DNA of 64,000 nt, taken from positions 279,329,242 to 279,393,241 of the forward strand of contig OY294067.1 in assembly GCA_958510875.1 (NCBI GenBank). Reading direction: 5' to 3'. How positions within the stretch are numbered: the stretch's first letter is position 1; every line of letters starts with the position of its first letter. Shown here piece by piece: positions 35,161 to 45,100 of the stretch. The notes below the pieces were generated by a model. It made no database searches. It was given only the letters and a program-made list of their open reading frames with translations, and was not told the origin of the DNA. This stretch comes from Endomychus coccineus (taxonomy: Eukaryota; Arthropoda; Insecta; Coleoptera; Endomychidae). The translations under genes were made by a program, and so were the position numbers.

Positions 35161-35789
35161 AATAATTAAGTGCCACATTTCTTGTTTTAAGACTTCAAGT
35201 ATCTATAACAAATGAAAATTTGTTGTTGTCCATGTAACACGAATTTTACCATTAGGTACCAAAATAGATTGAAAAACAAGTATTCAAATGAAGTCGATTT
35301 TTTCCAATAATTACCGCATTAGCTTCATGACACTGTGTGGAAATTAAATAACGGCACACCGAATAGAAACAACTGATGCATCCGATGTAAGCTTGAAATC
35401 TAAACATTTCAGATCTAAAGTCATCAAAGTATTCAATACAAAGTTTCTAGAAATTCTAGACTTCACTTTTATGTTCGAAAAGGACAAAGTCAACAACTGA
35501 CTGAATATTCCATTCCCAATTTCAACTCAAGCAGTATGATTTCTTGGCCTACAAAGTGACTGTAGGCTCGATTGGAAGGAATAAGTGTCTGGTAAACTCT
35601 TAAAATATATATCACTTAAGAGTGATATCGACTTAAGCCAATAAAGAAACAGCATTGATAGCATTGAAAACTTATCACGACTTTTTTCAGTCGACCGTAA
35701 GATATGATATAGTCTTCTGTGTTAACTCATCAGAAGCCAACAGAATATTTATCGTCCAAATATATATGTACATATTTACATTTATACCT
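35161..35789. other. Non-coding stretch, nothing recognised
   Basis: No gene or repeat could be supported. Confidence 0.35.
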
Positions 35790-37545
35790 GGTTGGGGCTG
35801 CTGCGCGCTCTGACTACATCGCAGCAATTGCACCAGAAAAAAACCAAGTCAGTTCACCGAAGCTACTCCTCGCAACCGGTCGGTAAGTATAGCTTCAGGT
35901 TCCTAAACCGTGTGCCCTTGGTAGCCTTAATGAACCCATAATGACTGCCTTCTGCATCCGGTCTATCAAGATCTGCGCCGAGTTCTTACAGGCCAGAGTG
36001 ATCTCCAAGTCCGAACGCAGCGAATACCGAATTCCACCCAAAACCCCAATGATCAGAACCATTAATACGACCTTGTGGCCTGGGTAGAGCGTGCGGAGCT
36101 TGAACAGGAGATCTTACTCTGTCCATTTTCCTCCTCTTTTAAGACTATGTTCTTCTCTGTCGGAGCAGAGAATTCGATGACATACATAGTCTTTGTTTGT
36201 TTATCGAGGAGGACAACGTCAGGCCTATTTGCTTGTATGGACCTGACGGTCGGAAACGGGTAATTCCATTAGATCTGGCATTTTCCATTTCCGACAACGG
36301 ACTCAATATCTCCTGGCATGTAAGGCAGCACCGGCTCTTGGTTTATTCCGTACGAGTGCCTTAGATGCTAATACAGCACCCGTAGGGCCTCATTATGGTG
36401 ATGGGTGTACGCCGAGGCCACTTCTGCCGGACATGTCGACATCAGGGGGAAAAGCGTCTCAGGCGCCTTTCGACAGGCCTTGCAGCTGATATCAAGAACC
36501 TGTACACCCATCACGTTGCGGCGATAGACCAAGGTGTTGATTACGCCATCTTGGCAAGCTGCGATGAATCCCTCGGTACGGGATGTAAGGCCGGCTGACC
36601 TTACCGAACGTTTCGATGTTTCGATAGAAAACACCGTGTATCGGTTTTTCAAGATGCCGCCTAAGCATAAAATCTTGCTCCAGGGCATTTATCTGAGCTT
36701 TAAGGCGAGAAGGTTAAAATTTGAGACCAAGTTCTTCCGCAGTTTCTTGTGCTGCCACTCCGGCCAATTCGTGACTATTGGCAAGTCACAGGATAGGGTC
36801 CGAACTCTACAAGCTATACTCAAAACCACACTTCGATGCAGACCCTCCGGACTAAGGAATCCCCTAACTCGTGACGTGGGATATAAATGCGGGAAACGGA
36901 CTACTCAGGATGCAAACTATGGTGGATAGGCATAATTTTCCGGGTGTCTTTGTCGAGTTTATGCACCTCATCGACCGTCTATTTCCCCACTCCAAAAGAA
37001 TGAAGCAGGACTGGAACGACAAGTATATTTGTTGCAGACGCCTTGTTCTAAGTTCGGAAGACCAAATGTTCCGAACAAGGGTTCTGTACTTGCCGCGGAT
37101 AGCCACCTTTACCTGGGTCGCATCGTAATTAGGACGCTGTTCGATTCCCAGGTATAGATAGGTCTTTCCAGGATCAAGATGCTTAAAGTTGCTTCCGTCG
37201 GCAAGCTGCATATTCTCGTGTACTTCCGGAAATCGTTCTCTCCTCAAATGTAACACTGCGCACTTGTCCAATCCCAACTCCATGCCTACGGCTCGTGTAT
37301 ATTCTTGAACCACGTTGAGAGCTTGATGGAGGTTTTTCTCCTCAGAAGCATACCGTTTCAGATCATCCATGTATAATAAATGGGTGATCTGATGCCACCG
37401 GTCGTTCGGTGGTCCAGAGTAATATCCACGAGTCCGTCTTAACGCAATGGAGAGCGGCAGAAGTGAGATGTTGAACAAGAGGGGACTCAAGGAGTCTCCT
37501 TGGAAAACACACCTCTTGATTTTTACCAATTCTGTCAAGACTCGT
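35790..37545 (-). pseudogene. R4/Dong-like non-LTR retrotransposon, RT palm to C-terminal nuclease
   Basis: The minus strand starts inside the reverse transcriptase at CVFQGDSLSPLLFNISLLPL (37500) and shows the catalytic block HLLYMDDLKRYASEEKN. It then runs MELGLDKCAVLHLRRERFPE and YLYLGIEQRPN. A frameshift lies near 37010 (DKDTRKIMPIHH continues in another frame). Farther on come GFIAACQDGVINTLVYRRNV, CKACRKAPETLFPLMSTCP (CCHC-like) and YTHHHNEALRVLY. The C-terminal restriction-like endonuclease is at about 36100-36235 (RPDVVLLDKQTKTMYVIEF, PD and E-F core). This RT then CCHC then RLE order is typical of R2/R4-group elements. The N-terminal part of ORF is missing and several stops are present. 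Confidence 0.75.
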
Positions 37546-37995
37546 CGTGTGCCAACAAACTCAATTCACAACATTCGTACTCAACACGATTCAATGAAAA
37601 CTTAACATGTGAATAAGTACAAAAATATTCAATTCTCTATTATCAAAAGTTTCAATAAATCACCTCTCAAAATAAAGGATGAACCTATAAATGAAATAAA
37701 ATATAAATTAAAATCTACTCTATACCTCAAAGTCTTGACGAAAAACTTCAAGATAAGGCAATACTGCAGAAAGGCTTTGTATTAGCGAATATTCAATTTT
37801 AACATGTTACAGTTATGCTGTATTATTCTAATTGTGATTCAATAATTTTTAAAGGTATATTATGCCCTAAAAATTATTACTTAATATTAAATTAATTGTC
37901 TTTATTCTTACCTGTAATTTTATATTATCATATTTTTTGACATGTTCTACACTGCATACGAATCAATACTTAGAGAACAAATAAAGCTTTCTATT
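37546..37995 (+). pseudogene. 3' end of a jockey/CR1-like retrotransposon
   Basis: One frame gives FSIIKSFNKSPLKIKDEP and EIKYKLKSTLYLK, resembling the last residues of jockey/CR1 ORF2. The segment ends with AATAAAGCTTTCTATTCTAT at about 37980, a signal-plus-short-repeat tail often seen at such 3' ends. Confidence 0.5.
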
Positions 37996-38394
37996 CTATT
38001 CTAATAGAATCTGCAAAAATGTTTATAGTATCGTTTCATTTGCCAGATCAAGCATTCGAAAGAATGTGTCGGTTTCTTTTAATAATAAACGCATTAGTCC
38101 ATGGAATTTTGTGGAACTAAATTTTGGCACACTTAATTGAAACACAACGGATATACATACAACATATATTCTATGCAAACTGGTGTTGTGTAGTAAACTA
38201 TAACGTGTAGGTACCTACAATATAATATTCGATTATTTTATTTCTTTTGTTTCTTATATTCTGCTATGTAACTTTATTAAAAATTCTATTATTCCACAAA
38301 CTACGTTTATTCTAATTTTAGACCATTCAGAAACATGCAATTAAATACTTTTCCTTTCTTTAATAATTGTTAAAGTCATGTCATTATAAAATTC
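37996..38394. other. Non-coding stretch, nothing recognised
   Basis: AT-rich, no gene seen. Confidence 0.35.
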
Positions 38395-38600
38395 AAAAGA
38401 ATCAGCCATTACGTGATAAAAATCCATTATGACTCGAAATGACTTGTGATATACGCCGGATTTTCATCCATACATTGGCTTTTGAACTATAAATAAAATA
38501 ACTACTAAAAGTTTAATTTTCGCTAATTTCACTAACACAGTTGCTTCTCCAAACATGTATTACAAATTAAATCATTATGTTGTAAAGCTTTATCTGAGAA
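38395..38600. repeat. Relative of the 221-bp insertion at 40462-40682
   Basis: It starts GAATCAGCCATTACGTGATA as that insertion does (40469). It later shows TAAATAAAATAACTACTAAA and a TTTCGCTAATTTCACTAA block, a diverged left arm. The right arm is not clear. Confidence 0.5.
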
Positions 38601-39329
38601 GTATTGCTGCGGAAGACGGGTAAAGATAAAGATACACAGCTATAACAGTAACTGGAAAGTTATTTTCTGTTCCACATTTGTGACTATGGTAGATGCTTCG
38701 AACGAAAGCCTACCCTCCCTTAAAGCCGCTCGAAAGTTCCGATTGAAGCAAAGTTGATAACATCGCTCCAGTCAATTTAGCAGAACTGCTCAGCATAAAT
38801 TTAGGAAACCGAAATTGTTAAAGATATTCAAAAACATGGACGTTCAGAAATCATGAATGATCCTGTGTTACATCCATATACTCAACGAGGTCTATACTAG
38901 ACCTCGTTGCATATACTATTGAGAAATCACGTCTCACCAATTACCTGTTGTTTAGTGACGTCTAGATGTAAAAGAAGATATTGTAGTTTTAAAAGAAGTT
39001 TTCTCCCAACCGACTGACTTAGTTTCAATATATCCCGATAGATGACACTACTAATACGCATTTTTGTTGAGAATAATAAATAATAACCTCCTTGATACTA
39101 ATAATAGTTTTCTTACAAGAATTATTTACGAACCCGCAAAACAATTGAGAACTATATTGGAAAAAACAAGAGTAGTTCCTGTCGTTTAAGCAACGCACAT
39201 CAGATATAATTTTTCAAGGAAACTGTGGAACCACTTACCTAACTCCCGGATACTCCTTCAATACTAACTTCGAGGTAATCAAACGTTATCGAAAGAAGTG
39301 CACATACATCAGGGACAAACCTAGGAAAG
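38601..39329. other. Non-coding stretch with one perfect small hairpin
   Basis: 38883-38909 is a perfect 12-bp stem (CAACGAGGTCTA and its complement) with a 3-nt loop. No gene was found. Confidence 0.4.
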
Positions 39330-39470
39330 GGTCTCGTATACAGACGGGTCCACAGGGAAGGAACTGGTGCTAGAATATACAGTGAGGGAAGAAACTCTGA
39401 ACTGAGTATCTCACTGGAAATACAGCATACTTCTATATTCTAAGCGGAGTGTCTTTCCTACACAACTACT
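39330..39470 (+). pseudogene. Non-LTR retrotransposon RNase H start fragment
   Basis: YTDGST is followed, one frame over, by GTGARIYSEGRNSELSISL. The TDGS and GAG-Y pattern is the first RNase H motif of R1/I-like elements. A one-base shift breaks it. Confidence 0.55.
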
Positions 39471-39869
39471 TTGCATTTATAAGGATCATTGACTCAGGTC
39501 AGGAACCTCAGTGAGGCTGATAATATCTAGACAATAAATTCCCTTGGTTGCCCAATTATCAGGTAATGGAATCCCAAAACGTTTTAATTTTTTCTGGGTA
39601 TTAGTGGGTGTCCATTTTTTATTCGAGTAAATCGTTTGGCTTCTTTGTATGCTATTGTTTGCATTGATCGTACTTATTTGGGAGACTCAATGAACTGGAT
39701 TTTCCCCTCTTTCATATATGAGGCACCAAAAAAATTGAAAACATAGACTAAAAAAATCTCAATTTCAATATAAAATAAATGTTCAACAGTCTGAGCGCAA
39801 ATTATCTAAGAAATAGCTTGGCACGCAATATTTTTCCTGAATTATTCATGATAGGTACCATTATAGCGT

Positions 39870-40340
39870 CGCATGCACAAACCCGAGGGTGTCGTCAGGG
39901 AAATGTACCGCCTTTGCTCCTTTGGTGCGCCTGGTGGCAGACAATTTGATAGTTAGTCGAGTTGAACGAGTCTGGGTTTTATGCACACATCTGTGGCTCT
40001 TGGCAGACATGCAGCTACCTTGTGTGAGCTGCAGAACACTGCACTTGCCCTCGCGGCTCACTGGTGTCCGGTGAGGAATCCTGAAAAGACCGAAGTGGGT
40101 TTTTTCACGAGGAAATGGAAAATAGCACCCCTACCGGAGATAAGTATGTTATGAAGAACCTTGATGAATTCGAAAGGCTCAGTAAAGTACCTCGTGGTTA
40201 TTCTCGATGCTATACTGAGCTGGAGAATGCACCTGATGGAAACCCGGGTAGACAAAACCGTTGGATCTTTTTAGGCATACAGGAAAGCCTTCGCTTTCCA
40301 TGTATTTGTTAAATCTAAGACCACAGGTCTTGCACTGAAA
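39870..40340 (+). pseudogene. R1-like reverse transcriptase fragment
   Basis: Across frames one reads TRGCRQGNVPPLLL (RT block GxxQGxxxSPLL), LVADNLI, a broken YADD region, NPEKTEVGFFTRKWKIAPLP and YLVVILDAILSWRMHLM. These follow the order of R1-clade reverse transcriptases. Stops and indels occur throughout. The RNase H fragment at 39330 lies upstream rather than downstream, so it comes from another copy or a rearrangement. Confidence 0.7.
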
Positions 40341-40369
40341 TTTTTAAAAAAAGTATGACGTAGATGTTG

Positions 40370-41010
40370 CGCACAAATCTACTAACTGTGTTGTTAAATA
40401 TTTTTCAAATCTAAAACCTTTAATACCTAAAGATAAACAAAACCCCACGGTATATAAATTATTGAATAGAATCAGCCATTACGTGATGAAAATTCATTAT
40501 CAACTTCAAATAAAACGACTATTACAAGTTCGATTTTCACAAGTCTATTAAGAATGTGACTATAGTTTCGCTACCACAGCAGTACTATGTAATACGTTTG
40601 AAGAAGCTACGGTGGTAGCGAAACTATTATAGTCACATTCTTAATAAACTTGTGAAAATCGTAATAGTTGTTTTATTTAAAGTATATAAATTAAACTATT
40701 CAAAGTGGAATCTCTATACAATATGTACAAAAAAGAATGTATGTCCATAAGTATAGAACAAAACAAAACTTCCACTGCCCTTGTAACATTGTTTTGATTA
40801 AAACCATCAGTTCGATTATAATAATGTTAATATTTTAGCTGAAGGAACCAATTATCATAAAAGATCTATCCAGGAGACGAGTCACATAAAACGAGAGTGA
40901 AAGTTTGTACAATCATTGAGTCAAATTTAAGTCATTTAAACACTTGCAACTTTCTACGTATTTTTTTATAATGTTTGAAATTGTATGTAGGTAGAAGGCA
41001 GATACAATAA
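40370..41010 (+). pseudogene. Penelope-like family A (copy 4), interrupted by an insertion
   Basis: Left part: AAATATTTTTCAAATCTAAA with the ACCTTTAATAC block and TATATAAATTA, as in copy 3 (28340-28420). Right part, from 40683: CTTCCACTGCCCTTG (STAL region), then AEGTNYHKRSIQE and the family tail. The 40462-40682 insertion splits it. Confidence 0.65.
40462..40682. mobile_element. 221-bp insertion with ~72-bp inverted arms and 11-bp target duplication
   Basis: It sits inside PLE-A copy 4 and is flanked by TATATAAATTA at 40451-40461 and 40683-40693. The arms about 40502-40577 and 40612-40683 are inverted copies (GATTTTCACAAGTCTATTAA against TTAATAAACTTGTGAAAATC). It has no coding sequence. Partial relatives lie at 4397-4560 and 38395-38600. 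Confidence 0.7.
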
Positions 41011-41240
41011 ATTAGTAGTTTTGGTACAGCTAAGACCTTTGATATGATAGTCATAAAATTTAAGCACATCTATTTAACATTGCAACTACTTGGCGCAAAG
41101 GAATTTTTGGTCAGATATTTTTACCTAGTTCTCGAATAATGACATCTCCAACTATAGAAACATTAGTGTTTGGTGGTTTTCTAATACTATCCATATATTT
41201 TTCACATTAATGTGTTACAACTCCAATTTTCGCATCATAA
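41011..41240. other. Non-coding stretch
   Basis: Nothing recognised. Confidence 0.3.
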
Positions 41241-41750
41241 CACAACAGCACCAGTTGCGACAGGAGCTGCTTCGTCAACAAATTGGAGTCGACATTGCCG
41301 GCTTGTGTTATCATTATTTTTTCGGTATTTATCGACTTATGAGGAACTGTAAGTTCTTCTCATTCATTTGGGGCTTCAAAGCAACTTGCAAGTGTGTTAA
41401 ACGTGGTTGAAACATAGACCTGAAGGTTGACATCATATATACATGCCAAAACTGTGCCCGATAGGTTCAATACACTTTACAACTCCCTCTAGAACTTTAA
41501 AATCGTCGTAACTCAGATTCACTGGCATTGATAAATCAAGCATGGTCTTCTTAATACAATTTTGTAGAAAAAGAAACCGTTCCAACATTTGAGCTGAGCC
41601 TCCCCTAATGAATTATGTATTTTACAACAAATCTTAACACGACAGCACCAGTTGCGACAGGAGCTGCTTCGTCAAAAAGTTGGAGTCGACATCGGCTTAT
41701 GTTATTATTATTTTTTCGGTATGTTGCGACTTATAGAGGGACCGGAAACC
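41241..41750 (+). repeat. Direct repeat of about 110 bp, 396 bp apart
   Basis: 41241-41353 and 41637-41750 share GCACCAGTTGCGACAGGAGC, the TGCTTCGTCAA block and TTATTTTTTCGGTAT. The function is unknown; it is probably a partially duplicated mobile element. Confidence 0.7.
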
Positions 41751-41988
41751 CAAATTCCTGGTATTATGTAGATGATCACATAAAAGTTGAGGATTTTATT
41801 TCAATTTTTGTGGGATGTTTAGGAAATGCAGTTATAAGAAAACGCCAATAAAGTACTTAGATTATATTTTACGATGTATAAACAAAATCACGCAAATTTT
41901 ATCCTAAAGTAAAACGTATAAAAAACATATTCATTATATAGACACATCGATATGAAATGCAAACAAAATTAAACGATATTCACAGGGA
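41751..41988 (-). other. 3' flank of Uba2 (minus)
   Basis: The Uba2 3' UTR should lie here on the minus strand. I see no clear AATAAA signal on that strand close to the stop. Confidence 0.35.
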
Positions 41989-42185
41989 TTATTCTATCAG
42001 TTCATCCAGAATAACAAGATCATCATCTTCATCTTCAGATGGATTAGGTTTATGCTTCTTAGATGAAGATCCTTCTTGAGGATCCTCATCAGCATTCTCC
42101 ACTATCATAGGCTCCTCATCATCAGAATTATTATGTTTTTGTTCAGAACTGGTTTCTTCCTTCTCATTTTTTTCAGTGGTATCTC
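41989..42185 (-). CDS. Uba2: Uba2 exon 8 (C-terminal tail)
   Basis: Residues 554-618 and the TAA at 41989-41991. The acidic tail holds the SSSKKHKP basic cluster and ends in LVILDELIE. The acceptor is TTTGCAG at 42186-42192. Confidence 0.93.
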
Positions 42186-45100
42186 CTGCAAACAACTATA
42201 GCTTCAAATAACGAAATTGTTAATAAAAATTAGGAGGCGATTGAAATTCAGGAAGATTGAGGTAGCAGTGGGAGTTATCAGAAAAGTTTCCAAAAGGAAA
42301 GAAATGACAAAATTATCTTTTCAACATTCTTGGAATCATTTCATTCAAAATTGATTTGAGTTCCAACAGGAGTAATGATTTGGCCTTTCCTTAAAGTGGG
42401 ATTCTTATGTCCAATGTAAAAAACTGTGCATGTATTCAAGTTTAGAGGGATACCCCGTTCAGAACACCATTTTTCCACTAAGAATAAATCAGATTGAAGT
42501 TCTCGATGATGCATAAAAGGATTTGCGAATATCTTTCCATCATCAGCGTCAAACGTATTCTGTCAACTCAAGGAACGTGGTAGGTCTACGGTGTATATTT
42601 AAAAAAAAAGTATGGTACCCGGCACGGATCCCTGTGGGACACATGAGACAACATTATGCAACTGGGTCAGGGACATATGAAACGAATGCATCGTTACAGC
42701 GTGATGGACACTAGGTAACATGACAAAATTGTGAGGTTATTTTATTCAGTAATGCTAATTTTATTAAGCAAAGATCAACGATTTTTCGCGATCATTTCAT
42801 GATCGATATAATCGTCCATCCGAACAAATAATTCAGCGAATCATGGATCGATTTTGCACCTCTCTAACTCTCCTTGTTGTAACTCCACCCCTTGAGACAA
42901 GTGTGTGCTTAAAAAAAGTAGCTGTTGTTGAGCAAATATGCATATAATACCAAGATAAGAGCTTATCGAATGCCCAAATGGTTCCCGTTCGTTGTGGTCT
43001 TAGCCAAGACAATTGGAAAAAATTTCACTTCTAATTCATTCCCTCTCCTAACCGAAGGAGATGCCACACTGGGTACAACGCCATACGAAAAAGGCCAACA
43101 TATTTGCAGCAAAGGAAGGACCCAACTAATTTCGCTACTATCGATAACCATATGCCTTGAAAAGGGCTATGGGGACGACAGAATTCCGCCCGTTTAGTGC
43201 AGTCAATATGGTATAAAAATAGGTCGATTATTTAAAATTTTTGTATAACAACCGATCGGGGTGAAACAAAATGCATTCGACGGGAGAAAATATGTAGACA
43301 AAAGGACCCCAAATTATTTTTGTCCAAAACTTATCCCCCCCCCCATACCCATTAATTAACCAATTTCTGGGATAAAAATTGGAAAATAATTGAATAATAC
43401 TGCCGAATAGGCCTGAAAATGTCTACTCGGGGGTTTACAGGGTCGCTGATCACGATCCCGACGTCAGATTTCCCAAATTCCTCTTCCCCCTTCTCTGATC
43501 CCCCCCCCCCCACTCGTATCATCCAGCAATTTTGGAAAAAATTGATCTAAATTGGATGAAACTGTGGATTCGGGGGTTTTCAGGGTCAAAATTGAAAAAT
43601 ATCTCACCCCCCCTCCTCTAATTAACCCCCCATGCTGTTCATCCAGCATTTTTTGAAAAATGCAATGGTAATTTGTTAACGAATAAATAGTTAATTAACT
43701 AATTAATTTAACCGTCAATTGCAAAAATAACATTAAATTCACGTTCACCGAGCTTAAATTATCCGACAATTACTCTAATCTTGAATATTTTGAAAAATTG
43801 TTGTTTGTTAACAAATAAAATTGTTAATTAACTAATTAATTTAACTGTAAATTGAAAAACTGACCTCAAATTCGTGTTTAGCATGTCCAAATTATCAGAA
43901 AATTACACTTTGAATGCTTACAATTAATGAAAAACAAGATTTCCAATTTTATTAATGTCTTATAAAAATCCCATTTTTTGGCCATTAGATCCTTGATATT
44001 TCTGAAATGCGGAATTTGTCACTCGAAAAAATCCATGGGGGGTTAATTAGAGGAAGGGGGATGAGATATTTTACAATTTTGACGTCGGGATCGTAATTAG
44101 CGACCCTGAAAACCCCCGAGTCCACCGTTTCATCCACTTTAGATCATTTTTTTACAAAATTGGTTGATGAACCGGGGGGGGGGGGGTGTCAGAGAAGGGG
44201 GGAAGAGGAATTTGGGAAATCTGACGTCGAGATCGTGATCAGCGACCCTTAAAACCCCCGAGAAGACATTTTCAGGCCTATTCGGCAGTATTATTCAATT
44301 AGTTTCTCAATTTTTATTCCAGAAATTGGCTAATTTAAGGGTATTGGGGGGGAAAATAGGTTTTGGATAAAAATAATTTGGGGTTCTTTTGTTTACATAT
44401 TTTTTCCCGTCGAATGCATTTTGTTTCACCCCGATCGGTTGTTATTCAAAAATTGTATTCAAAAAATACCGTATTGACTGCACTAGTTGTTCTTAAGGAA
44501 TGTGCCCCAGAATTAACACCAGTAATCCTTTCATACAAACTTGGTGCATTACCATCCAGTTGGAACAGATTGAGTCCAACCAATTCCAAAAAAAAGAAAG
44601 AACTTCCTGATAATTATTGAACCGTTGCACCACTTACAGAGTGTCCAGAAATAACGTTAATATACTTCAGGAGTTCAAGATCTTATTTGTCCGATGATTT
44701 TAAGAAAAAAAAAACAAGGGTCGAAAATGCTTCACGGTGGAGCCCTCTGATAGATAAACCCAGAAAATCGATTTTTGTTAATATGTTCGAAACGGTTCAA
44801 GTAGCCATTCAAAATGGTAAATAAGTACAACATTCCTCAACTTTGTCTGCAAACAAAAATAATAATTTATATCAGAAAGGTCTACGCTAACGGGGGCGTA
44901 AGGTAAAAAATACCCCAACTCTTTAGTACATGAATTATCGATAATTTTGCTATAAAATCTTAAATTTGCACTTTACTTGTCAAAATAAATTGCCTTGTTT
45001 TGTTTCGATTAAACACTATTTTCAAGAAAAATCGATTTAAAAATTAGTTGACTTAACAAAATTCAATTTTTTTTCACGGACGCGATAATTTTTTGATGTG

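Noticed and set aside
36395..36929. Plus-strand open frames of 67 and 131 codons
   Set aside because: They lie opposite the R4-like element, which shows clear family motifs on the minus strand.
43195..44485. CACTA superfamily assignment for P5
   Set aside because: CACTA elements start CACTA and end TAGTG; here the left end is TAGTG and the right end CACTA, so the polarity is wrong.
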